Positions 46,473 through 54,603 of a stretch of DNA of 64,000 nt are shown here, one piece after another. Position numbers and translations under genes: made by a program. Location of the stretch: positions 1 through 64,000 of the forward strand of contig CAMNRH010000014.1 in assembly GCA_946552115.1 (NCBI GenBank). The letters are read 5' to 3'. This DNA is from an uncultured Lachnospiraceae bacterium. Lineage in GTDB: Bacteria > Bacillota > Clostridia > Lachnospirales > Lachnospiraceae. Positions within the stretch are counted from its first letter, which is position 1. The number at the start of each line of letters is the position of its first letter. Below the pieces are notes generated by a model that had not been told where the DNA came from, searched no databases, and was given only the letters and a program-made list of their open reading frames with translations.

Positions 46473-48938
46473 GTGATAAATCAGATACATAGCGGTACAT
46501 TGAAAATACAGCCTTCCGTACGGGAACAAAAACACCGCCGATTTGCAAGGAAAGCTGCGGCGGAAGGAATGGTTCTCTTAAAGAACGAAGGAGTGCTTCC
46601 TCTGAATGCAGATTCTTCCATTGCGCTTTTTGGGGGCGGGGCAGTTAGGACGATAAAAGGAGGAACCGGTTCGGGAGATGTAAATAACCGGGAAAATATT
46701 TCGGTTTATCAGGGGATGAAAGAAGCAGGAGCGGTGATTACAAGTGAGAGCTGGCTTATGGAGTATGAAACCTGTTATGAAGGTGCAAGAATGGCATGGA
46801 AGAAAAAGGTTCTTGAGGCAGCGGAAAATGTAGAGAATCCCTTTGATGTATATGCTGAAAATCCTTTTTCAATGCCGAAAGGAAGAAGAATTCTAAACGA
46901 AGATAGCAAGGGCGCTCAAGTAGCGATTTACGTAATTAGCCGTATATGCGGGGAAGGGAAAGACAGGAGAAAAGAAGAGGGAGATTATTATTTAAGCAGA
47001 CATGAGTGGGAAGATATTTTATTTTTGAATCAGTTAGGTATTCCGATTGTACTGCTTTTAAACGTAGGGGCGCCTATAGAACTGGTCGATATCTTAGAAG
47101 AGGCAGAAAATATCCGGGCAATTTTAAATATTTCCCTGCCTGGACAAGAGGGAGGACGGGCAGTCGCGGACGTGCTGTTTGGTCGTGCGGTACCGGGAGG
47201 AAGATTGACTGCTACTTGGGCAAGGCACTATGAAGATTATCCTTCAGCACAAAGCTTTGGTTATTTGAATGGGAATGTGGCAACGGAGGAGTATAGGGAA
47301 GGAATTTATGTTGGATACAGGTACTTTGACACTTTTGGGAAAAAAACGCTATTTCCGTTTGGCTATGGTCTTTCTTATACATCTTTTTCTATGGGATTTG
47401 AGGGGATTAAAGGAACAGAGTGCGGCGTTGATCTGATAGTTTCTGTGGAAAATACCGGTACTGTTTATTCAGGCAGGGAAGTGGTACAGGTATATGTGTC
47501 GCTGCCTCAGACAGAAAGCAGGAAGGAACTTAAGCGATTGGTTGGATTTGCAAAGACAAAGAATTTAAAACCCGGGGAATCCCAAAACCTTGTTATATCT
47601 GTGGAGCAGACATACCTTGCCAGCTATTCGGAAGTTCAACATGCATGGGTGATGGATGCAGGAAAGTATGTCATCTGGATTGGAAAGCATGCAGAATCTT
47701 TGCAGCCCGTAGCAGAGCTTATAGTACAAAAACAGACAATCATTGAACGGACGAGTTCTATTTGTCCTCTTGGTGCAGTTCCGGATGAATTTGTGAATGA
47801 GAAGGCCGGAATAAAAGCTGAAGAATGGCTTAAAATAGCAGAACAGGAGAAACTACCTGAACTGGTGTTTGCACCGCGGGAAGAAAAAAGTTGTATCAAC
47901 CAGCCGTCTTTGGCAAATATACAGCCAGTCACAGAATTGATACCGCTCTTATATGGAAATATTACACAAGGAACCAGTACGCTTGGTTCGGCAGGAATCC
48001 GGGTGCCGGGATCTGCTGGGGAGACAACGGAATTGCTGGAAGAAAAGTATGGGATACGCTCTCTTATTATGGCGGATGGACCGGCAGGTCTGCGCCTGCG
48101 GCAAAGTTATGAAGTAGACCGTGAAACGGATACTGTATATGGTGTCGGCGTTCTTGGTTCATTGGAAAATGGTTTTCTGGAAGAAACAAAGCATCATAAA
48201 AATACAGATACGTATTATCAGTATTGTACTGCGTTTCCAGTTGGGACAGCTTTGGCACAGTCATGGGATACAGAACTTTTACGGGAATTTGGGGAGGCAG
48301 TTGCCGTTGAGATGAAGGAGTTTCACGTTGATTTATGGCTGGCTCCAGGTATGAATATTCATAGGAATCCATTGTGTGGGCGTAATTTTGAATATTATTC
48401 GGAGGATCCTCTGTTGTCAGGTGTTATGGCAGCATGTGTAACAAAAGGGGTACAAAGTTATAAAGGATGTGGTGTGACAATTAAGCACTTTGCCTGCAAT
48501 AATCAGGAGGATAATCGAATGGGTGTAAATGTACTGGTATCAGAGAGAACTCTCAGAGAAATTTATTTGCGTGGATTTGAGATCGCAATAAAGAAAAGCA
48601 GGCCTGTGGCCATGATGTCTGCATATAACTTAGTCAACGGTATTCATGCAGCAAACAGCCGGAATCTCTGTACGATAGTTGCGCGCGAGGAATGGGGATT
48701 TGAAGGTGTAATCATGTCAGACTGGAACACAACGGTTCCAGAAGACGGAAGTGTACCCTGGCAGTGCATTGCTGCTGGTAATGATATTATTATGCCAGGT
48801 AATAAGAATGATGATGAAAATATCCGTAAGGCTTATGAAGAAGGGAAACTTTCTGAAGAAATGATTCGGCGCAGTGCAGGCCGAATATTTAAAATGATGC
48901 AGAAACTAGAAATTTTGGACAAAAGGGATAATAAATGA
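46473..48938 (+). CDS. GH3 beta-glucosidase, circularly permuted
   Basis: 821-aa glycoside hydrolase family 3 enzyme, predicted to release glucose from beta-glucosides in the cytoplasm (no signal peptide). The order is reversed from the standard enzyme: alpha/beta sandwich first (about 25-275, starting RFARKAAAEGMVLLKNEGVLPLN), then a fibronectin III-like segment (about 310-400), then the TIM barrel (about 500-821) with MADGPAGLRLR, KHFACNNQEDNR and the nucleophile Asp in VIMSDWN (about 749). Such permuted GH3 enzymes are known in rumen Clostridia. GTG start with GGAGG 8-9 nt upstream. Confidence 0.92.
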   Translation: MINQIHSGTLKIQPSVREQKHRRFARKAAAEGMVLLKNEGVLPLNADSSIALFGGGAVRTIKGGTGSGDVNNRENISVYQGMKEAGAVITSESWLMEYETCYEGARMAWKKKVLEAAENVENPFDVYAENPFSMPKGRRILNEDSKGAQVAIYVISRICGEGKDRRKEEGDYYLSRHEWEDILFLNQLGIPIVLLLNVGAPIELVDILEEAENIRAILNISLPGQEGGRAVADVLFGRAVPGGRLTATWARHYEDYPSAQSFGYLNGNVATEEYREGIYVGYRYFDTFGKKTLFPFGYGLSYTSFSMGFEGIKGTECGVDLIVSVENTGTVYSGREVVQVYVSLPQTESRKELKRLVGFAKTKNLKPGESQNLVISVEQTYLASYSEVQHAWVMDAGKYVIWIGKHAESLQPVAELIVQKQTIIERTSSICPLGAVPDEFVNEKAGIKAEEWLKIAEQEKLPELVFAPREEKSCINQPSLANIQPVTELIPLLYGNITQGTSTLGSAGIRVPGSAGETTELLEEKYGIRSLIMADGPAGLRLRQSYEVDRETDTVYGVGVLGSLENGFLEETKHHKNTDTYYQYCTAFPVGTALAQSWDTELLREFGEAVAVEMKEFHVDLWLAPGMNIHRNPLCGRNFEYYSEDPLLSGVMAACVTKGVQSYKGCGVTIKHFACNNQEDNRMGVNVLVSERTLREIYLRGFEIAIKKSRPVAMMSAYNLVNGIHAANSRNLCTIVAREEWGFEGVIMSDWNTTVPEDGSVPWQCIAAGNDIIMPGNKNDDENIRKAYEEGKLSEEMIRRSAGRIFKMMQKLEILDKRDNK

Positions 48939-48981
48939 AACAGGAAAAAAATATAACTTTTCATTCATGTGAAGGTAAAAT

Positions 48982-49413
48982 ATGGGTAAAAAGGTACTAA
49001 TTACAGTGTCTGAGAATGAAGGATTTGTTTTACTTAATATTCATACATGTTTACCGTTAGAAGTCTGTTGTGCAAACATTAGTTCTAAAGGTGATAGGGT
49101 ATTACATTTTCCCAATCTAGAAATTGATCTGTATCATAGGGAGATAATACAAAATGGAAGAATTAAGAGACTCACAGATATAGAGTTTCGACTGCTCCAC
49201 TATTTAGCCAACCAGCCTGGACGTGTATTTACCTACCAGCAGATCTATGAAGGGGTTTGGGGCGAAGAATATATTTATGAAAAAGGAATCATCATGTCCC
49301 ATATCCGCCATATCAGGCAAAAGCTGGAATCGGAGGGCGATTCCTACGACTACATAGAAAACATCAGGGGAGTAGGATACAGATTCAAAAGAGTAGTAAC
49401 GGACAGTTCTTAA
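48982..49413 (+). CDS. Orphan winged-helix (OmpR/PhoB-type) regulator lacking a receiver domain
   Basis: 143-aa protein whose last 100 residues are an OmpR/PhoB winged helix (LTDIEFRLLHYLANQPGRVFTYQQIYEGVWG then SHIRHIRQKLE and IENIRGVGYRFKR). The phosphoacceptor receiver domain is absent; the first 40 residues are not recognised. No histidine kinase is adjacent. Its C-terminus is repeated in degenerate form 340 bp downstream. It starts 43 bp after the GH3 gene but base use looks more AT-rich, so it may belong to the accessory block. Confidence 0.8.
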   Translation: MGKKVLITVSENEGFVLLNIHTCLPLEVCCANISSKGDRVLHFPNLEIDLYHREIIQNGRIKRLTDIEFRLLHYLANQPGRVFTYQQIYEGVWGEEYIYEKGIIMSHIRHIRQKLESEGDSYDYIENIRGVGYRFKRVVTDSS

Positions 49414-49428
49414 TTCTTAGGGGGATAT

Positions 49429-49668
49429 ATGGAAAGGATGATAATAAGATTAAATTCTATTAAAAAGGTGCAGGAGTTTGTAGATATTGCCAATCAATAT
49501 GACAAAGATATAAGTATAAGATTAGGCAGATATTTAGTAAATGGAAAATCTATATTGAGTATTCTTTGTCTTGAATTGCAAAGCAATCTTATTTTAGAAA
49601 TAGAATCTGGGGAAAATCTGTCTGCACTTATTCAAAAATTAGAGACATATATTGTTTCAGATTCATAA
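49429..49668 (+). CDS. HPr-like protein without the phosphorylated histidine
   Basis: 79 aa that aligns by eye with HPr: a first helix VQEFVDIANQYDKDI, the strand GRYLVNGKSILSILCLEL that carries the regulatory Ser region, and a last helix ENLSALIQKLETYI. There is no His at all in the protein, so it cannot pass phosphate from enzyme I; it may act as a binding partner like Crh. It follows the winged-helix gene by 15 bp with a GGGGG ribosome site, so the two may be co-expressed. Confidence 0.7.
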   Translation: MERMIIRLNSIKKVQEFVDIANQYDKDISIRLGRYLVNGKSILSILCLELQSNLILEIESGENLSALIQKLETYIVSDS

Positions 49669-49738
49669 TTATTTGCAAAGACAAATTTGAGATCACTACG
49701 TAATTTCAACGATATAAATTTTAGCATTGGAACAATGC

Positions 49739-49880
49739 ATCCATGAAAAAGGAACCATTATGTCCCATATCTGCCATATCAGGCAAAAGCTAGAATCAGA
49801 AGGAGGTTCTTCCGATTACATAGGAAAACATCAGGGGAGTTGGATACCGATTCAAGAAACCAATGACCGACAGTTCTTAG
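49739..49880 (+). pseudogene. Degenerate copy of the winged-helix gene 3' end
   Basis: This stretch matches 49278-49413 closely at the DNA level (HEKGTIMSHICHIRQKLESEGG versus YEKGIIMSHIRHIRQKLESEGD), but single-base losses change the frame after SSDYIG so that IENIRGVGYRFKR is lost. It is a fragment of a duplicate and has no start region. Confidence 0.85.
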
Positions 49881-49894
49881 GGCTGCCGGTCATT
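49862..49894. terminator. Bidirectional hairpin
   Basis: AATGACCG pairs with CGGTCATT with an inner CAG/CTG and one mismatch, then GTTCTTTTC on plus. It lies between the duplicate fragment and the convergent XRE gene. Confidence 0.6.
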
Positions 49895-50138
49895 GTTCTT
49901 TTCTGCCTAAAAGATAATCCGCACTGACCTTGAAATAGTCTGCAATCACAGCAATCTCATAATCCGGAACAAACCGTTCCCCTTTTTCAATCCTTAAAAT
50001 CGTTAAATCATTAAATTCAACCCCGCTTAACGTAAGCCTGGCGGCCAGTATACGCTGGGAAATATTCTGCTGCTGTCGCAACTCTTTTAAGCGGCTCCCT
50101 ATGATATTCTTCGATTCACCATTCCAATATATTTTCAT
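49890..50138 (-). CDS. XRE-family regulator, short
   Basis: 82-aa helix-turn-helix protein (IIGSRLKELRQQQNISQRILAARLTLSGVEFNDLTILRIEKGERFVPDYE, ending VSADYLLG), a single DNA-binding domain. I start at MKIYWNGESK (50138); the longer frame runs into the SSB fragment on the other strand. It overlaps the start of that fragment's region, divergent. Typical of mobile elements; target unknown. Confidence 0.75.
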   Translation of the reverse strand: MKIYWNGESKNIIGSRLKELRQQQNISQRILAARLTLSGVEFNDLTILRIEKGERFVPDYEIAVIADYFKVSADYLLGRKEQ

Positions 50139-50169
50139 GACCTTGCTCCGCACACAAAAACTTCTAAAG

Positions 50170-50541
50170 ATGAAGTTATTTAGAGATTTGTATAATAATA
50201 AGGACGGGGATAAGGTGTATGGAGTCTGCCTTAAATTAGACGACATTGAATTTGCAGAAAGCAAAAATGCGGGGCAGGATCATGACGAGGATGAAGGAGG
50301 CAGCAGGAGCCGGGGCTCTGGAAACCGGAGAGGTTCTTCGGGCGGAAGAGGAAGTTCTTCCGGCGGCAGGAGCGGTTCCAGAGGTTCTGGCTCATCCAGA
50401 GGCAGTTCAGGACGTTCCGGCAGGAGTTCTGGTTCTTCCAGAGGCGGTTACCAGAACAACGGCTCCAGAAACAGCAGATCCTCGCGGGATCGGAATGTAG
50501 ACGAAGAGTTTGAAGGCATGGAGGACGGTTATTTTGACTAA
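50170..50541 (+). pseudogene. C-terminal part of a single-stranded DNA-binding protein
   Basis: The frame from the ATG at 50170 (124 aa) starts in the middle of an SSB OB fold: YNNKDGDKVYGVCLKLDDIEFAESKN equals the last strands of SSB (TNKDGQKVY...V.F.ESKN). A Gly/Ser/Arg-rich linker of about 75 residues and an acidic tip DEEFEGMEDGYFD follow. The first two thirds of the OB fold are missing, so ssDNA binding is unlikely. It may be expressed as a tail protein. Confidence 0.65.
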
Positions 50542-50586
50542 AGGATGAAGGGGGAGGATTCCCGGTAAGAAAAGAGGAGGCAGTGC

Positions 50587-51245
50587 ATGGAGGGTGTAAG
50601 AGCGTGGGTTGTGAGATATAAAAAGATGCTTATTTTAATGGGGGTGGCCGGCATGATGCTGGCGCCCTTTTTATGGCCGTTCTTTCTTGCAATTCTGTTT
50701 CAGACGTTCAGTTTGGCAGTCCCGATTCTGGTTGTGGGATTTGCTGTTAAGAAATTACGAAGGGAGAAACTGGATGAACAAAAAGGAAATCAGGGATATA
50801 AGAATCCAGAGGATGCAGATGTACATTCCGAAAAAGCAGTATCAGGATGCAAAGCTCCTAAAGGGGCGGAGAATGGGAAGACCGATCCTGTACCGGAAAG
50901 GTACTGGGAAACGGGCGAGAAATCGCTAAGAAAACAGTTGAAAAGCCGGAAGGAAATGAGCGACGCCTCCTGTTTTGCATTGATATGGTATGAATTAGAA
51001 GGGAAGGAGCGGATTTTCCGGTTTATAAAAAACTTGAAACGGAAGGAATCCATACATTTTCCATCAGCCCGGAAGGGTTCTGCTCGGTCCGTACGGAGAA
51101 CGGCTACCGGAGGATCGGCGTGCTGCGCTCTTATCCCTGCCGGGAAATGAAGGGATTGATTCCAAGGCTTAGAAAGGATCATATCCATACATCACAGAGA
51201 GGAAAGTATCTGTGGCTTTCATGGGGGAAGGAGTGCCTGAGATGA
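50587..51245 (+). pseudogene. Frameshifted membrane-anchored protein of a mobile element
   Basis: First frame 50587-51032 has one or two membrane spans (about 13-50) then a charged linker and an ASCFALIWYELEGKERIFRFIK region. At the A6 run 51027-51032 coding changes to another frame, reading KLETEGIHTFSISPEGF and ending WLSWGKECLR at 51243-51245. Adding one A restores a single product of about 219 aa. Past the shift the old frame reads low-complexity Arg/Ser/Ala. The stop of the restored frame overlaps the ATG of the helicase gene as ATGA, so the two were once coupled. Function unknown. Confidence 0.8.
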
Positions 51246-53473
51246 TACACTGCAAGTTTGTAGAAAGGACCTATTATAATCCGGCCAATGGCTATACGGT
51301 GGCATCCTACCGCACGAAGGAGGAACTGCCCCGGGAGGTAAGCCGTCAGAATCCGGAGTATCCGGGGCGTTTTACGGCTTATGGGATTGAACTTCCTGTA
51401 GGAGAGAACCTGGAGGTGGATCTGGACGGCACATGGAAGAGAGGGAAATACGGGTTTCAGCTGGATGTCTCTTATTTCCATGTCAATATCCCGGAAACAG
51501 AAGCCGGCATTGAGGCGTATCTGTCCTCCAGCATGATCAAAGGGATCGGACCGGTGACAGCACGCCGGATTGTAGAACGGTTTGGGAAGCGTACCTTGTA
51601 TGTGCTGGATCATACGCCGGAACAGCTGCTTGATGTCCCTGGGATTTCGGAGACGAAACTGGAAGAGATTTTAAACGGGTATCGGAAAAGCACCGCCTTG
51701 CGGAACCTGATGATCTATCTGGCACCTTTTGGGGTGACCGCAAACAAGCTGGAAAAGATACAGGAGCATTTCGGGGAGAGCGCCTACCATATTATCCGCG
51801 AGGATCCGTTCCGGCTTTGTGAGATCAAGGGCTTTGGATTCCTGACGGTGGATCCGATAGCAATAAAAGCAAAGGATTTCCGCCCGGACAATCCGCTTCG
51901 TATTAAAGCTGCAATCTCTCATGTGCTGCAGAAAGCGGAAGAGGAAGGACATCTGTTCTTAACCAGCGGGGATATTGTGGAGCAGGCAGGAGACCTCTTA
52001 AATAAGAACAAGAAGAATTCCCATTTATCAAAAGTATCAGAAGCTGCGATTAAAAATGCCGGAAATGACATGATTCGTAAGGATAAGTCTCTGGTTGGAA
52101 ATGGCGGCGGTATTTATAATAAATCCGGGTTTGACGCAGAAGTAGGAGCGGCGGGAGAGCTGGTCCGCCTGATGTTTGAGGAAAGGGAAGAACAGGATGT
52201 CCAGCAGATGTTAGAGCAGATTGTGAAGGAAGAAGGGATTACCCTTGATGAGATGCAGGAAAAGGCAGTACTGCAGGCATTTCAGTATCCGGTGTCGATT
52301 ATTACAGGAGGTCCGGGGACTGGAAAGACGACCCTGATCCGGATTATTTTAAGGATTCAGGAAATGCTTGATCCGGATGCGCTGAGCATGCTGTGCGCCC
52401 CGACCGGAAGAGCCAGGCGGCGTATGTACGAGAAAACCGGCTATCCGGCCATGACCATCCAAAAGGCAGTCGGCATGACAGATGTGGATGGGGAAGAAGA
52501 ATGGAACCAGACAGAAAAGCTCCCGGATGATTTGATCATTGCCGATGAGTTCGGCATGTGCGACATGTATCTTGCGTACAAGTTTTTCTATTGTATCAGG
52601 CAAGGGGCAACCCTAGTGATGATCGGGGATCAGGATCAGCTTGGAAGTGTGGGACCGGGAAATGTATTCAGGGAGATGATAGAGTCCGGAGTCATTCCGG
52701 TGACGGTTTTGGACGCCTGTTTCCGGCAGGATGAGGGAAGCACCATTGTAGAGAATGCCAGACGCATCAACCGGAACCAGACGGGGCTTAAGTATGACGA
52801 GGCGTTCCAGTTCCGCGCGGCATCCGATCCGGAAGATGCTGCCCAGATCATCCAGAAGATCTATGAAACATACTGGAGGAAACATGGGAAACGTACCGAG
52901 GATCTCATGGTGCTGTCCCCTTTTCGGAAAGAAACAGAGGCGGGTTCAGATGCCTTGAATGAAAGGCTTCGGGAAGTGGTAAACCCAAAACGCAGGGGCA
53001 GGACGGAGATTAAGAACGGAAAGAAGCTGTTCTGCGTCGGGGATATCGTGATGCAGACAAAAAATGTAGATGAGGTTTCCAATGGAGATTTAGGGGAAGT
53101 GTTAGGAATTTACCGGAAAGACAGCAAAATGGTGATGGAGGTAGATTTTGGCGATGACCGGGTTATGAAGTTCTCAGACGAGGATTATTGGCCGCTGACC
53201 CATGGCTATGCCATGAGCGTACATAAAAGCCAGGGGAACGAATGCCCTGTTGTCATCATTCCATTACTTGGGTGTTTCCGCCGCATGCTCCAGAGGAATA
53301 TCCTGTATACGGGAATTACCAGGGCGACGAAACAGGTGATCCTGGTGGGGAGTAAGCAGGCGGTAGCAAAGGCAATCCGAAATAACCGGATGGCGAAACG
53401 AAACACAAATTTTGCCTTGCGCCTCCGGCAGGTGTATAAGTCCATGCAGGAATATTATGAGAAGTCGGCATAG
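51242..53473 (+). CDS. RecD2-like SF1 DNA helicase
   Basis: 743-aa helicase of the RecD2/TraA superfamily 1B. An N-terminal domain (about 1-105) is followed by helix-hairpin-helix motifs (IKGIGPVTARRIVERFG near 100 and a second near 190), Walker A GGPGTGKTTLIR (about 357), Walker B IADEFGMCD, motif GDQDQLGSVGPGNV, and C-terminal VHKSQGNECPVV plus YTGITRATKQV. It unwinds 5' to 3' in the family. Start at 51242 with AAGGAG upstream and an ATGA overlap with the upstream gene. Linked here to SSB remnants, so it was probably part of a mobile element's replication module. Confidence 0.9.
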   Translation: MIHCKFVERTYYNPANGYTVASYRTKEELPREVSRQNPEYPGRFTAYGIELPVGENLEVDLDGTWKRGKYGFQLDVSYFHVNIPETEAGIEAYLSSSMIKGIGPVTARRIVERFGKRTLYVLDHTPEQLLDVPGISETKLEEILNGYRKSTALRNLMIYLAPFGVTANKLEKIQEHFGESAYHIIREDPFRLCEIKGFGFLTVDPIAIKAKDFRPDNPLRIKAAISHVLQKAEEEGHLFLTSGDIVEQAGDLLNKNKKNSHLSKVSEAAIKNAGNDMIRKDKSLVGNGGGIYNKSGFDAEVGAAGELVRLMFEEREEQDVQQMLEQIVKEEGITLDEMQEKAVLQAFQYPVSIITGGPGTGKTTLIRIILRIQEMLDPDALSMLCAPTGRARRRMYEKTGYPAMTIQKAVGMTDVDGEEEWNQTEKLPDDLIIADEFGMCDMYLAYKFFYCIRQGATLVMIGDQDQLGSVGPGNVFREMIESGVIPVTVLDACFRQDEGSTIVENARRINRNQTGLKYDEAFQFRAASDPEDAAQIIQKIYETYWRKHGKRTEDLMVLSPFRKETEAGSDALNERLREVVNPKRRGRTEIKNGKKLFCVGDIVMQTKNVDEVSNGDLGEVLGIYRKDSKMVMEVDFGDDRVMKFSDEDYWPLTHGYAMSVHKSQGNECPVVIIPLLGCFRRMLQRNILYTGITRATKQVILVGSKQAVAKAIRNNRMAKRNTNFALRLRQVYKSMQEYYEKSA

Positions 53474-53552
53474 AGAAAATGCGGATAAGAAATTTGTAAA
53501 GGTATTTTCAACGGCTGTTTAAATCATCAGATAAAGGATGCAAAAGAAGGAT

Positions 53553-53590
53553 GGAACGGACAGTTTTTAAGGCTGTCCGTTTCATCTTTT
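53553..53590 (+). terminator. Terminator after the helicase
   Basis: AACGGACAG (53555-53563) pairs with CTGTCCGTT (53573-53581), with outer pairs on both sides, followed by TCATCTTTT. Longer CAAAAG/CTTTTG pairing can extend it. Confidence 0.85.
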
Positions 53591-53657
53591 GTAAAGACAG
53601 CGATATCTGGAATTTTACAGCCAGGAATTTTACAAATCTTATAAAGGAAGGAGTTTG

Positions 53658-54101
53658 ATGCAGATGAAGACAAAATATATACAGTTACCGCCACTGCCGG
53701 AAGATTTACCAACAGAGCTAATTGAGGTTATCTGGCTCTACGCGAAAATGCCAAAGGATAAGCGGAAAATGTTCATGGAATTTATGAATGAGAACGTGTA
53801 TGGTATTCCGGAAAACCTAGGAAAAACAGAATTGTCAAAATTATTAAATCGTACAGACAAAGAGCTGGATTCCGATCTTTCAGAATATGCAGAGCTGATG
53901 AAGAAGTTTTTAGGCACACTGTATTCACAGGCATGTGAGACGGCAGGGTTCGTGTACCAGCATTACTGTGTGGAAGGAAAAAGCCTGGAGGAAATATCCA
54001 GGGAATACCAGATAGATGAAGAAGCTTTAAGGTTGATCGCACAGTATTATAGCCTGACGGGTGAAACCAGTTGGCCTAGAGGTGATGGATATAGTCAATA
54101 A
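53658..54101 (+). CDS. Uncharacterised element-associated protein
   Basis: About 148 aa, soluble and helical. The C-terminal part (VYQHYCVEGKSLEEISREYQIDEEALRLIAQYY) looks like a helix-turn-helix of the sigma/region 4 or MerR kind. No firm family. AAGGAG lies before the ATG at 53658; the ATG at 53664 is equally possible. Terminator upstream, promoter-like sequence and tandem hairpins downstream. Confidence 0.6.
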   Translation: MQMKTKYIQLPPLPEDLPTELIEVIWLYAKMPKDKRKMFMEFMNENVYGIPENLGKTELSKLLNRTDKELDSDLSEYAELMKKFLGTLYSQACETAGFVYQHYCVEGKSLEEISREYQIDEEALRLIAQYYSLTGETSWPRGDGYSQ

Positions 54102-54161
54102 CCTGGTAAATACGAAAGGTAGAATTATAAGATATAAGATGTGTTTTTGATGTGTTTTTGA

Positions 54162-54190
54162 TTGAGCGAATATATAACATGTGGTATAAT
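54162..54190 (+). promoter_or_regulatory. Predicted promoter with extended -10
   Basis: TTGAGC (54162-54167), 17-nt spacer, TATAAT (54185-54190) preceded by TGG, an extended -10. The transcript would run into the stem-loops at 54360-54437 before the nuclease gene at 54604. Confidence 0.6.
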
Positions 54191-54359
54191 GGCAATGAGG
54201 TCATATACCTTTTGGGAATGGCTTTTGCGTTTCCTACCATACAGTGTAGTCTTGGAGACTAATATCGTACTTTGAAGATTTGGGAGAAATTAAGAAGATA
54301 TCCAGAAAAAAGCGCACCAATAGATGCCGTACATGGGGAAGGTAATATTGCATCCCTAA

Positions 54360-54437
54360 CTTTGTCGTAGTGAAAATTGAAATACCTTACACGACAAAGG
54401 GCCGTATTTGACGCTGTAGTTCAAACGTCAAATACGG
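54360..54437 (+). repeat. Tandem perfect stem-loops in a non-coding gap
   Basis: Two hairpins: CTTTGTCGT (54360-54368)/ACGACAAAG (54391-54399), then CCGTATTTGACG (54402-54413)/CGTCAAATACGG (54426-54437), the second with a perfect 12-bp stem and a 12-nt loop. The 502-bp gap (54102-54603) holds no gene; the pair is its main structure. No U-tract follows. Confidence 0.75.
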
Positions 54438-54603
54438 TCGCATAATTGGGGCGATTTGTCAAGTGTTTTTTGAAAAATTTATCTGAATTGTTACAACGAA
54501 AATGTTACAAAATGCAGGGTGAAACTGAAAAAAATGATATTAGAAAAGTCAGGAAATTCAAGGGTTTTGAGTTTCCGAGACTGCACAATAAAATAAAGAG
54601 GGA

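Noticed and set aside
49739..49930. Frame 49727-49927 as a gene
   Set aside because: It is a frame-shifted duplicate of the winged-helix tail with no start or full domain.
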